Source: Allofranklinella schreckenbergeri (lineage in GTDB: Bacteria; Pseudomonadota; Gammaproteobacteria; Burkholderiales; Burkholderiaceae_C). Taken from it: a stretch of DNA of 64,000 nt. Below, piece after piece: positions 8,701 through 17,101 of this stretch. Positions within the stretch are counted from its first letter, which is position 1; each line of letters begins with the position of its first letter. The position numbers and the translations under genes were made by a program. The notes under the pieces are model-generated. The model was given only the letters and a program-made list of their open reading frames with translations. It was not told the origin of the DNA and ran no database searches. Location: positions 62,001 through 126,000 of the forward strand of contig NZ_RDQM01000010.1 of assembly GCF_003703475.1 (NCBI RefSeq). The letters are read 5' to 3'.

Positions 8701-9601
8701 CGATGGCTTGCAGCCATTTGGGGTAATGCGGCTTGAAGCTCCCGCTCCAATCGGCGCCGTAGTGGAGAACTTGCTCATCCAGCCAGGCTTGCAAGCGCGG
8801 TGTTTTTTCTTGCCACTCTGCCGCCCATTGCTGGAGTTGTTGTTGCTGCTGGCGGTAAGCCTGGCCCAGCCACGCGCCAAAGTCGCCACTGGCGCCAGGA
8901 AATAACGGCGCTCCCTGTGGTGGACTGCGCAGGGTTTGGCTGGTGGCGAGCCACTTTTGTGCATCAGGCCAAATAGTTTGGATGGCCTGCATGGCATCGC
9001 CCTGCATGGGGTAGATGTGGTTGCGCCAGAAATCCATGGCGGCCGCTTGCCACAGCGCATGGGTATCGCCGTCGAGCGAGTCGTCGCCCATGACGCCTGT
9101 CAGGCTGGCGTAGTTTTGCAGCACGCGGCGGCACCAACCGTCGATGGTGTGGATGGCGGCCTCATCCATGGTTTCGGCCGCGTTTGCCAGTCGCCAGGCT
9201 GCTTGTTCGCGCAACGGCCCTGGGGGGTAGTGCGCACGCAAGTGCTGCAAAAAGGCATCAGGGTGAGTGCTGCCGTCGTCGTGTTGCCGAAAAAAATGCG
9301 CCGCTTCGCTCAAACGCTCGCGAATGCGACTGACCAACTCTTGCGTAGCAGCACGCGTGAAGGTGACGACCAGAATCTCTTTGGGGATGAGCGGGCGCGC
9401 AAAAGCCAGCCCCAGCATTTCCTGTTCTGCGGGAATGGAGGGCGGGATGGGTGTTTCTTCGGGCGCGGCGTTGGCGCCATGCCCGAGTACAAGCCGCAAG
9501 TACAGCGCAGCAATGGTCCAGGTTTTGCCCGTGCCAGCGCTGGCTTCGATCAAACCGCTGCCCGTTAGCGGCAACTTCAGGGCCAAGGGCAGGGCGCTCA
9601 C
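5720..9601 (-). CDS. recB: RecBCD exonuclease V subunit beta (RecB-type helicase-nuclease)
   Basis: ATP-dependent 3'-5' helicase and nuclease of the RecBCD double-strand-break repair enzyme; about 1293 residues. The N-terminal Walker A reads EASAGTGKTWTIAALY, the UvrD-type motif is GDPKQSIYSFRGADIYSF, and helicase motif V/VI is TIHKSKGLEYPVVLLPF. The C-terminal PD-(D/E)xK nuclease carries VLDYKTNRLG. The frame is open to 9715, but the family N-terminus is SALPLALKLPLTGSG, so I chose the GTG at 9601; earlier codons would overlap the DUF4124 gene. recC and recD are not beside it. The final residues ITNQ and the stop codon come from family 1 copy C. Confidence 0.88.
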   Translation of the reverse strand: MSALPLALKLPLTGSGLIEASAGTGKTWTIAALYLRLVLGHGANAAPEETPIPPSIPAEQEMLGLAFARPLIPKEILVVTFTRAATQELVSRIRERLSEAAHFFRQHDDGSTHPDAFLQHLRAHYPPGPLREQAAWRLANAAETMDEAAIHTIDGWCRRVLQNYASLTGVMGDDSLDGDTHALWQAAAMDFWRNHIYPMQGDAMQAIQTIWPDAQKWLATSQTLRSPPQGAPLFPGASGDFGAWLGQAYRQQQQQLQQWAAEWQEKTPRLQAWLDEQVLHYGADWSGSFKPHYPKWLQAIADWAQQPTPHMDALSESAKRRLSPSGMLAARMRNAPALAAQDLPPELEDLQQLLHQLAQLPALRDAATDFAARYTYQRWQQLKAQQALMDFGDLLLRVRQALDGPHGPALRQRLLGDYPVALIDEFQDTSPDQYAVFHTIYQTVSPSAPTPHTDEAAPTPPRAWLLIGDPKQSIYSFRGADIYSFLAAKQATQGQHYALDTNFRSTHAIVAAVNHLFAQAEARCKEGAFRFRTEQHDPLPFTPVQARGLEECLQTPEGAVVPALTFCAPPADAQGDRPLLAQLCAEQIAQWLNQPLRFQSAAQPDAPEAGRTLQPSDIAVLVHRQQDAALMQKALRQRGLDAVYLSDRQSVFDSPESLDLVHWLRAVAEPGDVALARAAFATPLMAQPIADLLHAADHEDALERQLDTLQSLHAIWRRQGVLPMLHQTIHRLNLAQRWHALHDGRAERRMTNLLHLAELLQQASEQHEGMQGLIRHLVQQIHHARHSASDMDAGEQTLRLESDAQLIQIVTIHKSKGLEYPVVLLPFATHARANRGQGPTPVPSAPDPAEERLREDLRLLYVALTRARHALWVGAPRHKLDARSALAHLIDSRSLRPKERGESDWFTPLSALAQTCPHIHVIPTQDASCTPYQRPQPAPHWRPLLPYPQGIEQDFAIVSFSALVRGAQPAPALAQPAAHTADADANADEAALHHATPLKLWQPLDQLASDEPVQEASALPTSPHDAAHDAPPANAPWHALAGSARLGDWVHQSLEWLQAEGFPTPLTPAQQHRLARTATLAGFDADITTLQTWLTHMLDAALPLPDGNARLCQLHSTLPELEFWLPVPPGSDAPAHPHAPFNAHTLDALCRRHIYPGQPRPQLPARQWQGMLMGFADLVFQHQGRYWVLDYKTNRLGPDAASYHASALGEAVLQHRYDLQAALYLYALHRLLHARLPDYHPQRHLGGALYWFLRGIDHPQAGLLHIATAPDMLQAMDEALGAAPIDAPKITNQ

Positions 9602-9656
9602 CGAGGATGCGAAACGATGAAGCTGTGTGTGAGAGTGAGCAAAGGCATGGCTAGGC

Positions 9657-10187
9657 TCAGCAGTTTTTGCGAATGTCCTCTTGCGCGCGCTTGCGTTCGG
9701 CCTCTCGCTGCGCATCGTTCATGAAGCCGACGTTGCCTTTTTGATCCACCGTAGAAAGGCGCTTGCCCGATGTCAGTTGATCCAGGCGAATTCTGGCGCT
9801 GTTGCAAAGGGTGGCACGGTTTTGTCGTTCAATCTCTGCATTCTTTCTGTCGATCTCGGCATTCTTTTTATCGATAGCCTCTTGTTTTTTGGCTTGCTCT
9901 TGCTGTTGGGCGTTGTCGGCCGCATCGACTTTGGCTTTGAGATCGCTGTCTTCGGTTGGCGTGCTGTCCGAAGCGGGAGCTGCTGTTGTGGCGGCAGGCT
10001 TGAGCGAATTGCCAGTGCCTTTCCCTGGGGCTCTCAGGATGCGGTTTTGTGGAATGTGCGCCGGTGGCGGTGTGTCGCTGTAAACCTTACGGCCGCTGTC
10101 GTCAACCCATTGCCACTGCGCGGAGGCAGCGCCGGCCAAACTCAGTGCGATGGCAGCAAAAAAAATGCGAAAAGAGGGCTTGAACAT
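9657..10187 (-). CDS. DUF4124 domain-containing secreted protein
   Basis: A 176-residue protein with a cleavable signal peptide (MFKPSFRIFFAAIALSLAGAASA, shown here only up to the AxA site; cleavage likely before QWQW). The DUF4124 segment follows directly: QWQWVDDSGRKVYSDTPPP. The remainder is a charged, Gln/Lys/Asn/Glu-rich region of probable coiled coil (about residues 85-130) with one late cysteine pair (TLCNSARI and the C-terminal NC). Function is unknown; family members are periplasmic. It lies 55 bases upstream of recB on the same strand and may share its message. Confidence 0.75.
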   Translation of the reverse strand: MFKPSFRIFFAAIALSLAGAASAQWQWVDDSGRKVYSDTPPPAHIPQNRILRAPGKGTGNSLKPAATTAAPASDSTPTEDSDLKAKVDAADNAQQQEQAKKQEAIDKKNAEIDRKNAEIERQNRATLCNSARIRLDQLTSGKRLSTVDQKGNVGFMNDAQREAERKRAQEDIRKNC

Positions 10188-10523
10188 GGTGGGTTTATGG
10201 GGTGAAGTGGCAGACAGCCCCAGAGGGAAAGCGAAGCCGTCGAGCCGTGAAAAAAAGTAAGTGCCAGTTTATCTGTTTGCGCCAGCCAAAGATCAATGGT
10301 GGGTTAGGCGATGACAATCGTTCAAGGTCTGCTCCTTAACAATGAGGGGGGCGGGTTCTCTTGGAGGGAGGTCCCGCAGTTTGAGTCGAATCGCCTATAA
10401 TGCCCGGCTTTGCGCGAAAAGCGCTGCATGGTGCGTGCTAGCTGGAGCTGTGGTGCGCGTGGATTTTTGCATGGCAGTATGGCGTGCGCGCCGTTTCTGC
10501 TTTTCACTTTTCAGGAGCCGAAA
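10188..10523. other. Intergenic region, DUF4124 gene to rpmF
   Basis: Divergent promoter region of 336 bases. I see no gene: the yceD (DUF177) frame that often precedes rpmF is absent here. The clearest signal is a perfect TATAAT at 10396-10401, pointing toward rpmF; a convincing -35 at the right distance is not visible. Confidence 0.5.
10396..10401 (+). promoter_or_regulatory. Candidate -10 box for the rpmF-plsX-fab operon
   Basis: Perfect TATAAT in the context CGCCTATAATGCCCGG, 122 bases before the rpmF start codon. The spacing to any TTGACA-like hexamer is poor, so this is a candidate only. Confidence 0.4.
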
Positions 10524-10709
10524 ATGGCTGTTCAACAAAATAAAAAATCTCCTTCTAAGCGTGGTATGCATCGTTCGCACAATGCGCTTAAGGTCCCTGG
10601 TATGGCTATCGAGCCGAATACGGGTGAAGTGCATTTGCGCCACCATATCAGCCCTGAAGGGTTTTATCGTGGCCGTCGTGTGTTGAAAAACAAGGCTGTC
10701 GAAGTTTGA
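10524..10709 (+). CDS. rpmF: 50S ribosomal protein L32
   Basis: Small ribosomal protein of 61 residues, beginning [20 protein letters not shown] and ending in LKNKAVEV, a typical proteobacterial L32 that lacks the zinc-binding cysteines of the C+ form. AGGAG at 10513-10517 sits seven bases before ATG 10524. It heads the lipid-synthesis operon, a conserved coupling of ribosome and membrane synthesis. The partner gene yceD that normally precedes it is missing. Confidence 0.97.
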   Translation: MAVQQNKKSPSKRGMHRSHNALKVPGMAIEPNTGEVHLRHHISPEGFYRGRRVLKNKAVEV

Positions 10710-10771
10710 TGCTGTTGGCGCGACGTCGCGTTTAGATGCGTCGTTGCGTTTTGTTGGGTCGGTTGCGATTT

Positions 10772-11779
10772 GTGACGACGATAGTTGCTGTTGACTGCAT
10801 GGGGGGGGATTTTGGCCCCTCTGTGACTGTGCCTGCCTGTTTGGAGGTGCTTAACCGCCATGAGTGGTTGCGCGTGCTGTTGGTGGGGCATCAGGATGTA
10901 CTAGGGCATGTGGTGCATCCGCGTGCTGAGGTGGTTCATGCCGAGGAAGTTGTGGCCATGGACGATCCTGTCGAAGTGGCTATGCGGCACAAAAAGCGCT
11001 CCTCCATGCGTGTGGCGATCGAGCAGGTTAAGGAGGGGCGTGCCCAGGTTGCGCTTTCGGCAGGGAATACTGGTGCGTTGATGGCGATTGCGCGTTATGT
11101 ACTCAAGATGCTGGACGGCATTGAGCGGCCTGCAATAGCCTATCCTTTGCCGAATATTAAAGGTGGTGCAACGACGGTGCTGGATCTCGGGGCGAATGTG
11201 GATTGCACGGAGCGGCATCTTCTTCAGTTTGCTGTGCTGGGATCGGCTTTGGATATGGCCTTGAAATCCCGCGATAAGCCTACGGTTGGCTTGCTGAATG
11301 TGGGTTCGGAGGCTATTAAGGGGAGCGATACCATCAAGCGCGCAGCCGAGTTGTTGCGTGAGGCTGGCGAGCGTTCGCTTATCCATTACTACGGCAATGT
11401 AGAAGGTAACGATATCTTTAAGGGTACGACGGATATCGTGGTCTGCGATGGCTTTGTGGGCAATGTTACGCTCAAGGCGACCGAGGGCTTGGCATCCATG
11501 ATTTCCAGCTTGCTCAAGCAGGAGTTCTCCCGTAATGCGTTGACTAAGCTGGCAGGCTTGGCTGCTATGCCGGTACTTAACGCCTTTAAAGCGAAGGTGG
11601 ATCATCGTCGTCACAATGGTGCGGCGCTGCTGGGTTTGCGTGGGTTGGTGTTTAAAAGCCATGGTTCGGCCGATCAAATGGCCTTTGAGCATGCTTTAAG
11701 CAAGGCAGCGGATGCCGCGCAGAATCAGCTTATGCAAAAAATTGAAAGCAGGGTGCAGCAGGCGGCCTTGCTGTTTTGA
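10772..11779 (+). CDS. plsX: Phosphate acyltransferase PlsX
   Basis: Peripheral membrane enzyme that converts acyl-ACP to acyl-phosphate, the first step of phospholipid synthesis through PlsY. Family segments are intact: [12 protein letters not shown] at the start, then [32 protein letters not shown], and [15 protein letters not shown]. About 335 residues. The GTG at 10772 is chosen because homologues begin directly before the IxVDxMGGD motif; an in-frame ATG at 10736 would add 12 unusual residues. A run of eight G at 10801-10808 encodes part of MGGD. It lies between rpmF and fabH. Confidence 0.93.
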   Translation: MTTIVAVDCMGGDFGPSVTVPACLEVLNRHEWLRVLLVGHQDVLGHVVHPRAEVVHAEEVVAMDDPVEVAMRHKKRSSMRVAIEQVKEGRAQVALSAGNTGALMAIARYVLKMLDGIERPAIAYPLPNIKGGATTVLDLGANVDCTERHLLQFAVLGSALDMALKSRDKPTVGLLNVGSEAIKGSDTIKRAAELLREAGERSLIHYYGNVEGNDIFKGTTDIVVCDGFVGNVTLKATEGLASMISSLLKQEFSRNALTKLAGLAAMPVLNAFKAKVDHRRHNGAALLGLRGLVFKSHGSADQMAFEHALSKAADAAQNQLMQKIESRVQQAALLF

Positions 11780-11823
11780 TTTGAGTCTCCTGTCGCGGGT
11801 TGCTGCCGTGATGGATTGAAATC

Positions 11824-12816
11824 ATGCCTTTTTCTTCCATGCAGACCTATTCCAAAATAACGGGCACAGGTAGCTATTTGCCGCCCAAAAGGGTTACCAA
11901 TCAGGAATTGGCTGATCGATTGGCTCGCGACGGCATTGAAACTTCGGACGCATGGATTGTGGAACGCACGGGTATTCGTGCGCGTCATTTTGCGGAAGTG
12001 GATACGCCTAGTAGTGAGCTGGCCACGCATGCTGCACGTCAAGCGTTGCAAGCAGCCGGTCGAAGTGCTGAGGATGTTGATCTCATCATCGTCGCGACCT
12101 CCACGCCGGACATGGTGTTCCCCTCCACTGCTTCTATTGTTCAGCATAAGTTGGGGGCATATGGCTGCCCAGCTTTTGATGTGCAGGCGGTTTGCAGTGG
12201 CTTCGTCTATGCGTTGACTGTGGCCGATGCCATGATTCGCGCAGGCTCGGCGCGCACGGCCTTGGTGATTGGTGCTGAGGTTTTTAGCCGCATCTTGAAT
12301 TTCAAAGACAGAACGACTTGCGTACTGTTTGGCGATGGCGCGGGTGCGGTGGTATTGGAAGCGTCTGATACGCCGGGCGTATTGGCCAGCGATATTCACG
12401 CCGATGGGCGCTATCGGGAAATTTTGCATGTGCCTGGCACGGTCTGTGGCGGTGAAGTGCTGGGTGAGCCGCTGTTGCGTATGGATGGGCAGGCCGTTTT
12501 CAAGCTGGCTGTGGGTTTGCTCGATAAGGCGGCTCGTGCTGCGTTGGACAAGGCTGGCTTGACCTTCTCTGACGTGGACTGGCTGGTTCCGCACCAAGCC
12601 AATATTCGGATCATGATGAGCACGGCGCGCAAGCTCCAATTACCGCCCGAGCGAGTGGTGGTGACGGTTCATGAGCATGGCAACACCTCTGCGGCCTCTA
12701 TTCCTCTGGCTTTAGACCATGCCGTGCGCACAGGCCAAATCCGCGCAGGTCAGCGCGTATTGATGGAAGGCGTGGGTGGAGGCTTTACTTGGGGCGCGGT
12801 CGTCGTCCAGATGTGA
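11824..12816 (+). CDS. fabH: 3-oxoacyl-ACP synthase III
   Basis: Initiating condensing enzyme of type II fatty acid synthesis; joins acetyl-CoA and malonyl-ACP. Catalytic triad is present: Cys124 in AVCSGF, His in PHQANIRI and Asn in HGNTSAA. The product has 330 residues. An internal in-frame ATG at 11839 ([11 protein letters not shown]) is equally close to the family start; I kept 11824. The gene is co-directional with plsX and fabD. Confidence 0.96.
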   Translation: MPFSSMQTYSKITGTGSYLPPKRVTNQELADRLARDGIETSDAWIVERTGIRARHFAEVDTPSSELATHAARQALQAAGRSAEDVDLIIVATSTPDMVFPSTASIVQHKLGAYGCPAFDVQAVCSGFVYALTVADAMIRAGSARTALVIGAEVFSRILNFKDRTTCVLFGDGAGAVVLEASDTPGVLASDIHADGRYREILHVPGTVCGGEVLGEPLLRMDGQAVFKLAVGLLDKAARAALDKAGLTFSDVDWLVPHQANIRIMMSTARKLQLPPERVVVTVHEHGNTSAASIPLALDHAVRTGQIRAGQRVLMEGVGGGFTWGAVVVQM

Positions 12817-12853
12817 AGTTTTTGCCGCTATTGCAATTGTCGAGACATTCAAA

Positions 12854-13807
12854 ATGAGCACATTCGCATTTGTGTTTCCAGGCCAAGGCGCGCAAGCTGT
12901 AGGCATGTTGGACGCTTGGGGCGATCACCCCGCAGTTTTACAAACCCTGCAAGAAGCCTCGGATGCGCTGAATGAGGATGTGGGTCGGTTGATCCATGAA
13001 GGCCCCAAGGAGGCTTTGTCGTTGACGACGAATACCCAGCCCGTCATGTTGGTGGCGGGTGTTGCGTGCTGGCGTGCGTGGAAGGCGGAAGGAGGGAGTG
13101 ACCCCTCAGCCTTGGCGGGTCATTCGTTGGGGGAATACTCAGCCTTGGTGGCCTCGGGCGTATTGACTTTGACTCAGGCGGCGCCGCTGGTGCGGTTGCG
13201 TGCAGCCGCCATGCAAGAGGCGGTGCCCGTGGGTGCTGGTGCGATGGCTGCTTGTTTGGCTCTGCCGGCCGATCAAGTCAAAGCGGTGTGCCAGCAGGTT
13301 GCGCAGGATTTGGCGGCGCAAGGCGGGGCTGATTTGGTGGAGGCCGTTAATTTCAATGAGCCTGGCCAGACTGTCATTGCGGGCACCAAAGCGGGGGTCG
13401 AGGCTGCTGCTGTTGCCCTGAAAGCTGCAGGGGCTAAGCGGGTATTGCCATTGCCTGTGTCTGCGCCATTCCATTCCAGTTTGATGAAGCCCGCAGCAGA
13501 GAGGCTTCGGGAGGCCTTGGAAAATTTGACTTTCAATGGGCCATCCATCCCCGTTATTAACAATATTGATGTTGCAGTGGAGACGGATCCGGCTCGGATT
13601 CGAGATGCGCTGTATCGGCAAGCATTTGGCCCTGTGCGTTGGGTGGAGTGTATTCAGGCCATGCAGCAGAGAGGTATCACGCACATCATCGAATGTGGGC
13701 CAGGTAGAGTCCTGACAGGCATGACCAGTCGCATTAGCGGCGATCTCCAGGCAGGTGCCATGTTCGATCCCGCCAGCTTGCAGGCAGTAAAGGAAATGCT
13801 TTCATGA
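12854..13807 (+). CDS. fabD: Malonyl-CoA:ACP transacylase
   Basis: Loads malonyl groups onto acyl carrier protein. The N-terminal FVFPGQGAQ and the nucleophile motif GHSLGEYSA (Ser91) are intact, and the catalytic His is in PFHSSLM. The product has 317 residues. ATG 12854 gives the standard N-terminus MSTFAFVFPGQG; the longer open frame upstream overlaps fabH and lacks family similarity. Its stop overlaps the fabG start by four bases, indicating translational coupling. Confidence 0.96.
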   Translation: MSTFAFVFPGQGAQAVGMLDAWGDHPAVLQTLQEASDALNEDVGRLIHEGPKEALSLTTNTQPVMLVAGVACWRAWKAEGGSDPSALAGHSLGEYSALVASGVLTLTQAAPLVRLRAAAMQEAVPVGAGAMAACLALPADQVKAVCQQVAQDLAAQGGADLVEAVNFNEPGQTVIAGTKAGVEAAAVALKAAGAKRVLPLPVSAPFHSSLMKPAAERLREALENLTFNGPSIPVINNIDVAVETDPARIRDALYRQAFGPVRWVECIQAMQQRGITHIIECGPGRVLTGMTSRISGDLQAGAMFDPASLQAVKEMLS

Positions 13808-14544
13808 CACATCCAACAGATCAAATTGCGCTTGTGACCGGCGCGACACGCGGCATTGGCGCAGCCATTGCGCAGACTCTGGCCGAGCGTGGGCTGCGAG
13901 TGATTGGTACGGCGACTACGCCTGAAGGTGCAGAGAAAATTGGCGCAGCCTTGGCAGGCTATCCTGGCTGTCGTGGCGTGGTCTTGAACGTCAACGATGC
14001 CGCCGCAGCGGAGGCCTTGATTGATACGTTGGTTAAAGAGCAAGGCGGTCTTCATGTGTTGGTAAACAATGCCGGCATTACGCGCGATACGCTAGCCATG
14101 CGTATGAAGGATGAAGACTGGAATGCCGTATTGGATACCAATCTCTATGCTGTATTCCGTCTCTGTCGGGCGGTAATGCGCCCTATGCTGAAACAACGCT
14201 ATGGACGCATCGTCAACATTACCAGCGTAGTGGGGGCGATGGGCAATGCAGGGCAGGCCAACTATGCTGCTGCCAAAGCAGGTCTGTCTGGCATGACGCG
14301 CGCGTTGGCTCGCGAACTTGGCGCACGTGGTGTCACAGTGAATTGCGTAGCCCCTGGCTTTATTGCAACCGACATGACAGCGGTACTGCCTGAAGATCAA
14401 CAAAAGGCTTTGGTGGGCCAAGTTCCGGTGGGTCGCCTGGGTCAACCTGCAGATGTGGCAGCTGCCGTGGCGTATCTGGCCAGCCCGGAAGCAGGGTACG
14501 TGACCGGCCAAGAGCTGCATGTGAATGGCGGGATGTGGATGTGA
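13804..14544 (+). CDS. fabG: 3-oxoacyl-ACP reductase
   Basis: NADPH-dependent short-chain dehydrogenase that reduces 3-oxoacyl-ACP in fatty acid elongation; 246 residues. The Rossmann motif is TGATRGIGAAIA, the NNAG motif is intact, and the catalytic Ser/Tyr/Lys are in ITSVVGAMGNAGQANYAAAK. The C-terminus HVNGGMWM is typical. The ATG overlaps the fabD stop (ATGA). Confidence 0.97.
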   Translation: MTHPTDQIALVTGATRGIGAAIAQTLAERGLRVIGTATTPEGAEKIGAALAGYPGCRGVVLNVNDAAAAEALIDTLVKEQGGLHVLVNNAGITRDTLAMRMKDEDWNAVLDTNLYAVFRLCRAVMRPMLKQRYGRIVNITSVVGAMGNAGQANYAAAKAGLSGMTRALARELGARGVTVNCVAPGFIATDMTAVLPEDQQKALVGQVPVGRLGQPADVAAAVAYLASPEAGYVTGQELHVNGGMWM

Positions 14545-14652
14545 TGCTGCGCTCCGTGCAATGGCATGGGGTAATCCCCTGAAAAAAACGGGGGCGGGCC
14601 TCATGTACAGTACGGGCCTTGTGCTTGCGCCTTAAAGAAAGGCCGCTTGCAA

Positions 14653-14686
14653 TTGCCGCGTTGCCTGGGCGGCAAGTTTGTCTCTC
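14653..14686 (+). terminator. Possible terminator between fabG and acpP
   Basis: TTGCCGC (14653-14659) pairs with GCGGCAA (14670-14676), followed by GTTTGTCTCTC. The T-run is poor, so it may instead be an attenuator that lets acpP be expressed separately and at higher level. Confidence 0.35.
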
Positions 14687-14745
14687 AAGACTTGTGGGAC
14701 ATACTAGAATTCCGGGTTCATTGACTACCCTCAAAGGGACCTTAC

Positions 14746-14985
14746 ATGAGCGATATCGAAGCACGCGTTAAGAAAATCATTGCAGAGCAGCTGGGCGTAG
14801 AAGAATCCCAGGTGACCAATGAGAAGTCGTTTGTGACTGATCTGGGTGCTGATTCTCTGGATACCGTGGAGCTGGTCATGGCGCTGGAAGACGAGTTCGA
14901 CATCGAAATTCCAGACGAAGACGCTGAAAAAATCACAACCGTCCAGGCGGCCATCGATTACGCCAATTCCCATCACAAGGCTTGA
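14746..14985 (+). CDS. acpP: Acyl carrier protein
   Basis: Small acidic cytoplasmic carrier of growing acyl chains; 79 residues. The phosphopantetheine serine is Ser37 in [23 protein letters not shown] sits just upstream of ATG 14746. The 201-base gap after fabG includes a hairpin and a TAGAAT hexamer at 14705-14710, suggesting its own promoter, as is usual for the abundant AcpP. Confidence 0.97.
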   Translation: MSDIEARVKKIIAEQLGVEESQVTNEKSFVTDLGADSLDTVELVMALEDEFDIEIPDEDAEKITTVQAAIDYANSHHKA

Positions 14986-15045
14986 TCGGAATGACGCCGG
15001 TTTGCGAACTGGCGTAGATCTTGCCTCATTGAAAGATTGCACCGA

Positions 15046-16290
15046 ATGAGTCGACGCAGAGTTGTTGTCACTGGCTTGGGTTGTGTCAGCCCTGTTGGCA
15101 ATACCGTGCCTGAGGCTTGGGCCAACATCCTGGCTGGCAAATCGGGCATCGGGCCTATTACCAAGTTCGATGCTTCGAGCTTTGCCGCACAAATTGCCGG
15201 TGAGGTTAAGGGGTTGGATGCCAGTGCCCTCATTAACGCCAAAGAAGCGCGGACGATGGATGCTTTCATCCATTACGGCATCGTGGCGGCGCACCAAGCC
15301 TATCTGGATGCGGGCTTGCCTTTGGGCGATGCCTTAAGTGAAGAGCAGGCCGAGCGCAGTGGCGTGGTGATTGGTTCAGGCATTGGCGGCCTGCCATTCA
15401 TTGAGGCCAACTATGCTGAATTCATGAGCCGGGGGGCGCGGCGCATTTCTCCGTTTTTCGTGCCTTCGACCATCATCAATTTGGTGGCCGGACAAGTCTC
15501 AATCCGGTTAGGCCTCAAAGGGCCAAACCTTTCGTTGGTGACGGCCTGTACCACTGGCCTGCACTGCATTGGTGAAGGTGCGCGTTTAATCGAGTATGGC
15601 GATGCCGATGTGATCGTGGCCGGTGGAGCTGAGTCCACGGTGTGTCCATTGGGTATCGGCGGTTTTGCGGCGATGAAAGCCCTTTCCACGCGCAATGACG
15701 ATCCGGAAGCGGCTTCGCGACCCTGGGATCGCGGTCGCGACGGCTTTGTGCTGGGTGAGGGTTCGGGTGTGCTGGTGCTGGAAGAGTACGAGCATGCCAA
15801 AGCCCGTGGTGCAAGGATTTATGCTGAGGTTGCGGGTTATGGCATGAGTGCCGATGCCAGCCACATCACCGCGCCCAATATCGAAGGGCCGCGCCGCGCA
15901 ATGTTGGCAGCCCTGCGCAATGCGGGTGTGAATGCCGATGAGGTGGACTACCTGAATGCGCACGGCACTTCAACGCCGTTGGGCGATGTGAACGAGAGCA
16001 ATGCCATTAAAGCGGCGTTGGGTGATCGTGCGCATCAAATCGTTGTCAGCTCTACCAAGTCCATGACCGGGCATTTGCTGGGCGGCGCAGGCGGTTTGGA
16101 AAGCGTGTTCACCGTGTTGGCGCTGCACCACCAAAAGATACCGCCCACGATCAACCTGCACGATCCCGATCCGGAATGTGATTTGGATTACTGCGCCAAC
16201 ACGGCGCGCGATGCCAAGCTGAATGTGGCGGTGAAGAACAACTTTGGGTTCGGTGGTACCAACGGTACTTTGGTGTTCAAGCGGATTTGA
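15046..16290 (+). CDS. fabF: 3-oxoacyl-ACP synthase II
   Basis: Elongating condensing enzyme of fatty acid synthesis; 414 residues. Catalytic Cys168 lies in VTACTTGLHCIGE, and the two histidines in NAHGTSTPLGD and MTGHLLGGAGG. The C-terminal NNFGFGGTNGTLVF is standard. ATG 15046 (MSRRRVVVTGLG) is preferred over an in-frame TTG three codons earlier because it matches the family start. The gene ends the fab cluster and is followed by a strong terminator. Confidence 0.97.
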   Translation: MSRRRVVVTGLGCVSPVGNTVPEAWANILAGKSGIGPITKFDASSFAAQIAGEVKGLDASALINAKEARTMDAFIHYGIVAAHQAYLDAGLPLGDALSEEQAERSGVVIGSGIGGLPFIEANYAEFMSRGARRISPFFVPSTIINLVAGQVSIRLGLKGPNLSLVTACTTGLHCIGEGARLIEYGDADVIVAGGAESTVCPLGIGGFAAMKALSTRNDDPEAASRPWDRGRDGFVLGEGSGVLVLEEYEHAKARGARIYAEVAGYGMSADASHITAPNIEGPRRAMLAALRNAGVNADEVDYLNAHGTSTPLGDVNESNAIKAALGDRAHQIVVSSTKSMTGHLLGGAGGLESVFTVLALHHQKIPPTINLHDPDPECDLDYCANTARDAKLNVAVKNNFGFGGTNGTLVFKRI

Positions 16291-16402
16291 CGCAGATCAT
16301 TTCCCTGAGCGATTGCGATGTCGAATGGCCCCAAGCCTGCCCAGGGCAAGCGCTGAACGGACCGTAGTCTCGTGGTAGCCGGATTGAAAATGTGATGAAA
16401 GT

Positions 16403-16429
16403 AGAAAGGCCCGCAAGCGGGCCTTTCTT
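16403..16429 (+). terminator. Terminator of the fab operon
   Basis: Perfect stem AGAAAGGCCCGC (16403-16414) / GCGGGCCTTTCT (16417-16428) with a two-base loop. Confidence 0.82.
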
Positions 16430-16473
16430 GTGCCCAGTACAAGTGCACCGTAGATAGGGTATGTCGCCGTCTA

Positions 16474-16553
16474 ATTTTATAAATCAAAAGATAAAAAATA
16501 AAGCTTTTTCGGCTTGATGGTATTGCTTTGGTTTTTCTTTTGATTTGTTGATT
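16474..16553 (-). repeat. Family 1 interspersed element, copy D
   Basis: Reverse orientation: starts TTTATAAATCAAAAG, has TTTTTCGGCTTGATGG in the middle and ends CTTTTGATTTGTTGATT. It lies between the fab terminator and the next gene. Confidence 0.75.
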
Positions 16554-16596
16554 GATCGAGTGTCGCTGAAGATGGCTTGAGAACAGCCCCGTTGTT

Positions 16597-17064
16597 GTGA
16601 CTGAACGCTACCGTCCACCCGCTTTTCGGTATCCCGTTTCGTACAGCCAGCGGGCCGCCAGGTTGGTGGCTGCGCTGGCTTGGCTGATGCCGGTACCTGT
16701 GCTGCTAGGGGCTGTTGGGGCCTGGCGAAGCGGTGGGGGCGGTTGGTTGTGGTGGGCGCTGATTGGTGCGGCCAGTGGTCTGTGCTCGCTTTGGGCGTGG
16801 GGGCAATGGCGGGGCATGGGGTCTGGTTTTTTGCTGTGGGATGGCTGGGCGTGGGCTTGGCAGGACGCGCAGCCGGACAGGGGCGATGTACAGCCCGTGG
16901 CCCTTGAAATGGTGTGGGATGGCCAAAATTTCCTGATGCTGCGCTGTCGCAGCCTAGTGGTGGCGCGCGCGCCGCGCTGGCTGTGGCTGGAGCGTCAAGC
17001 CGCCGTGCCGTTTTGGGGCGACTTGCGACGCGCCTTGCATTTTTCCGGCGCTTTGCCGCCCTGA
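16597..17064 (+). CDS. Hypothetical small membrane protein
   Basis: A 155-residue protein with a GTG start. It has two likely membrane segments (about residues 20-42, LVAALAWLMPVPVLLGAVGA, and 48-66, the Trp/Ala-rich WLWWALIGAASGLCSLWAWG), then a soluble C-terminal part ending in RRALHFSGALPP. The two-helix plus tail layout resembles the YgfX/CptA-type proteins, but I see no diagnostic motif. It lies just upstream of the sigma-E gene with a 37-base gap and may be cotranscribed with it. Confidence 0.6.
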   Translation: MTERYRPPAFRYPVSYSQRAARLVAALAWLMPVPVLLGAVGAWRSGGGGWLWWALIGAASGLCSLWAWGQWRGMGSGFLLWDGWAWAWQDAQPDRGDVQPVALEMVWDGQNFLMLRCRSLVVARAPRWLWLERQAAVPFWGDLRRALHFSGALPP

Positions 17065-17101
17065 TGGCGTGGCGCGTGTCTTCCTGCCCCATTCGCACTT
17101 C

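Noticed and set aside
10801-10808. G8 run in plsX as a phase-variation switch
   Set aside because: Eight G encoding the conserved MGGD motif is expected from codon choice and too short to argue for programmed slippage.
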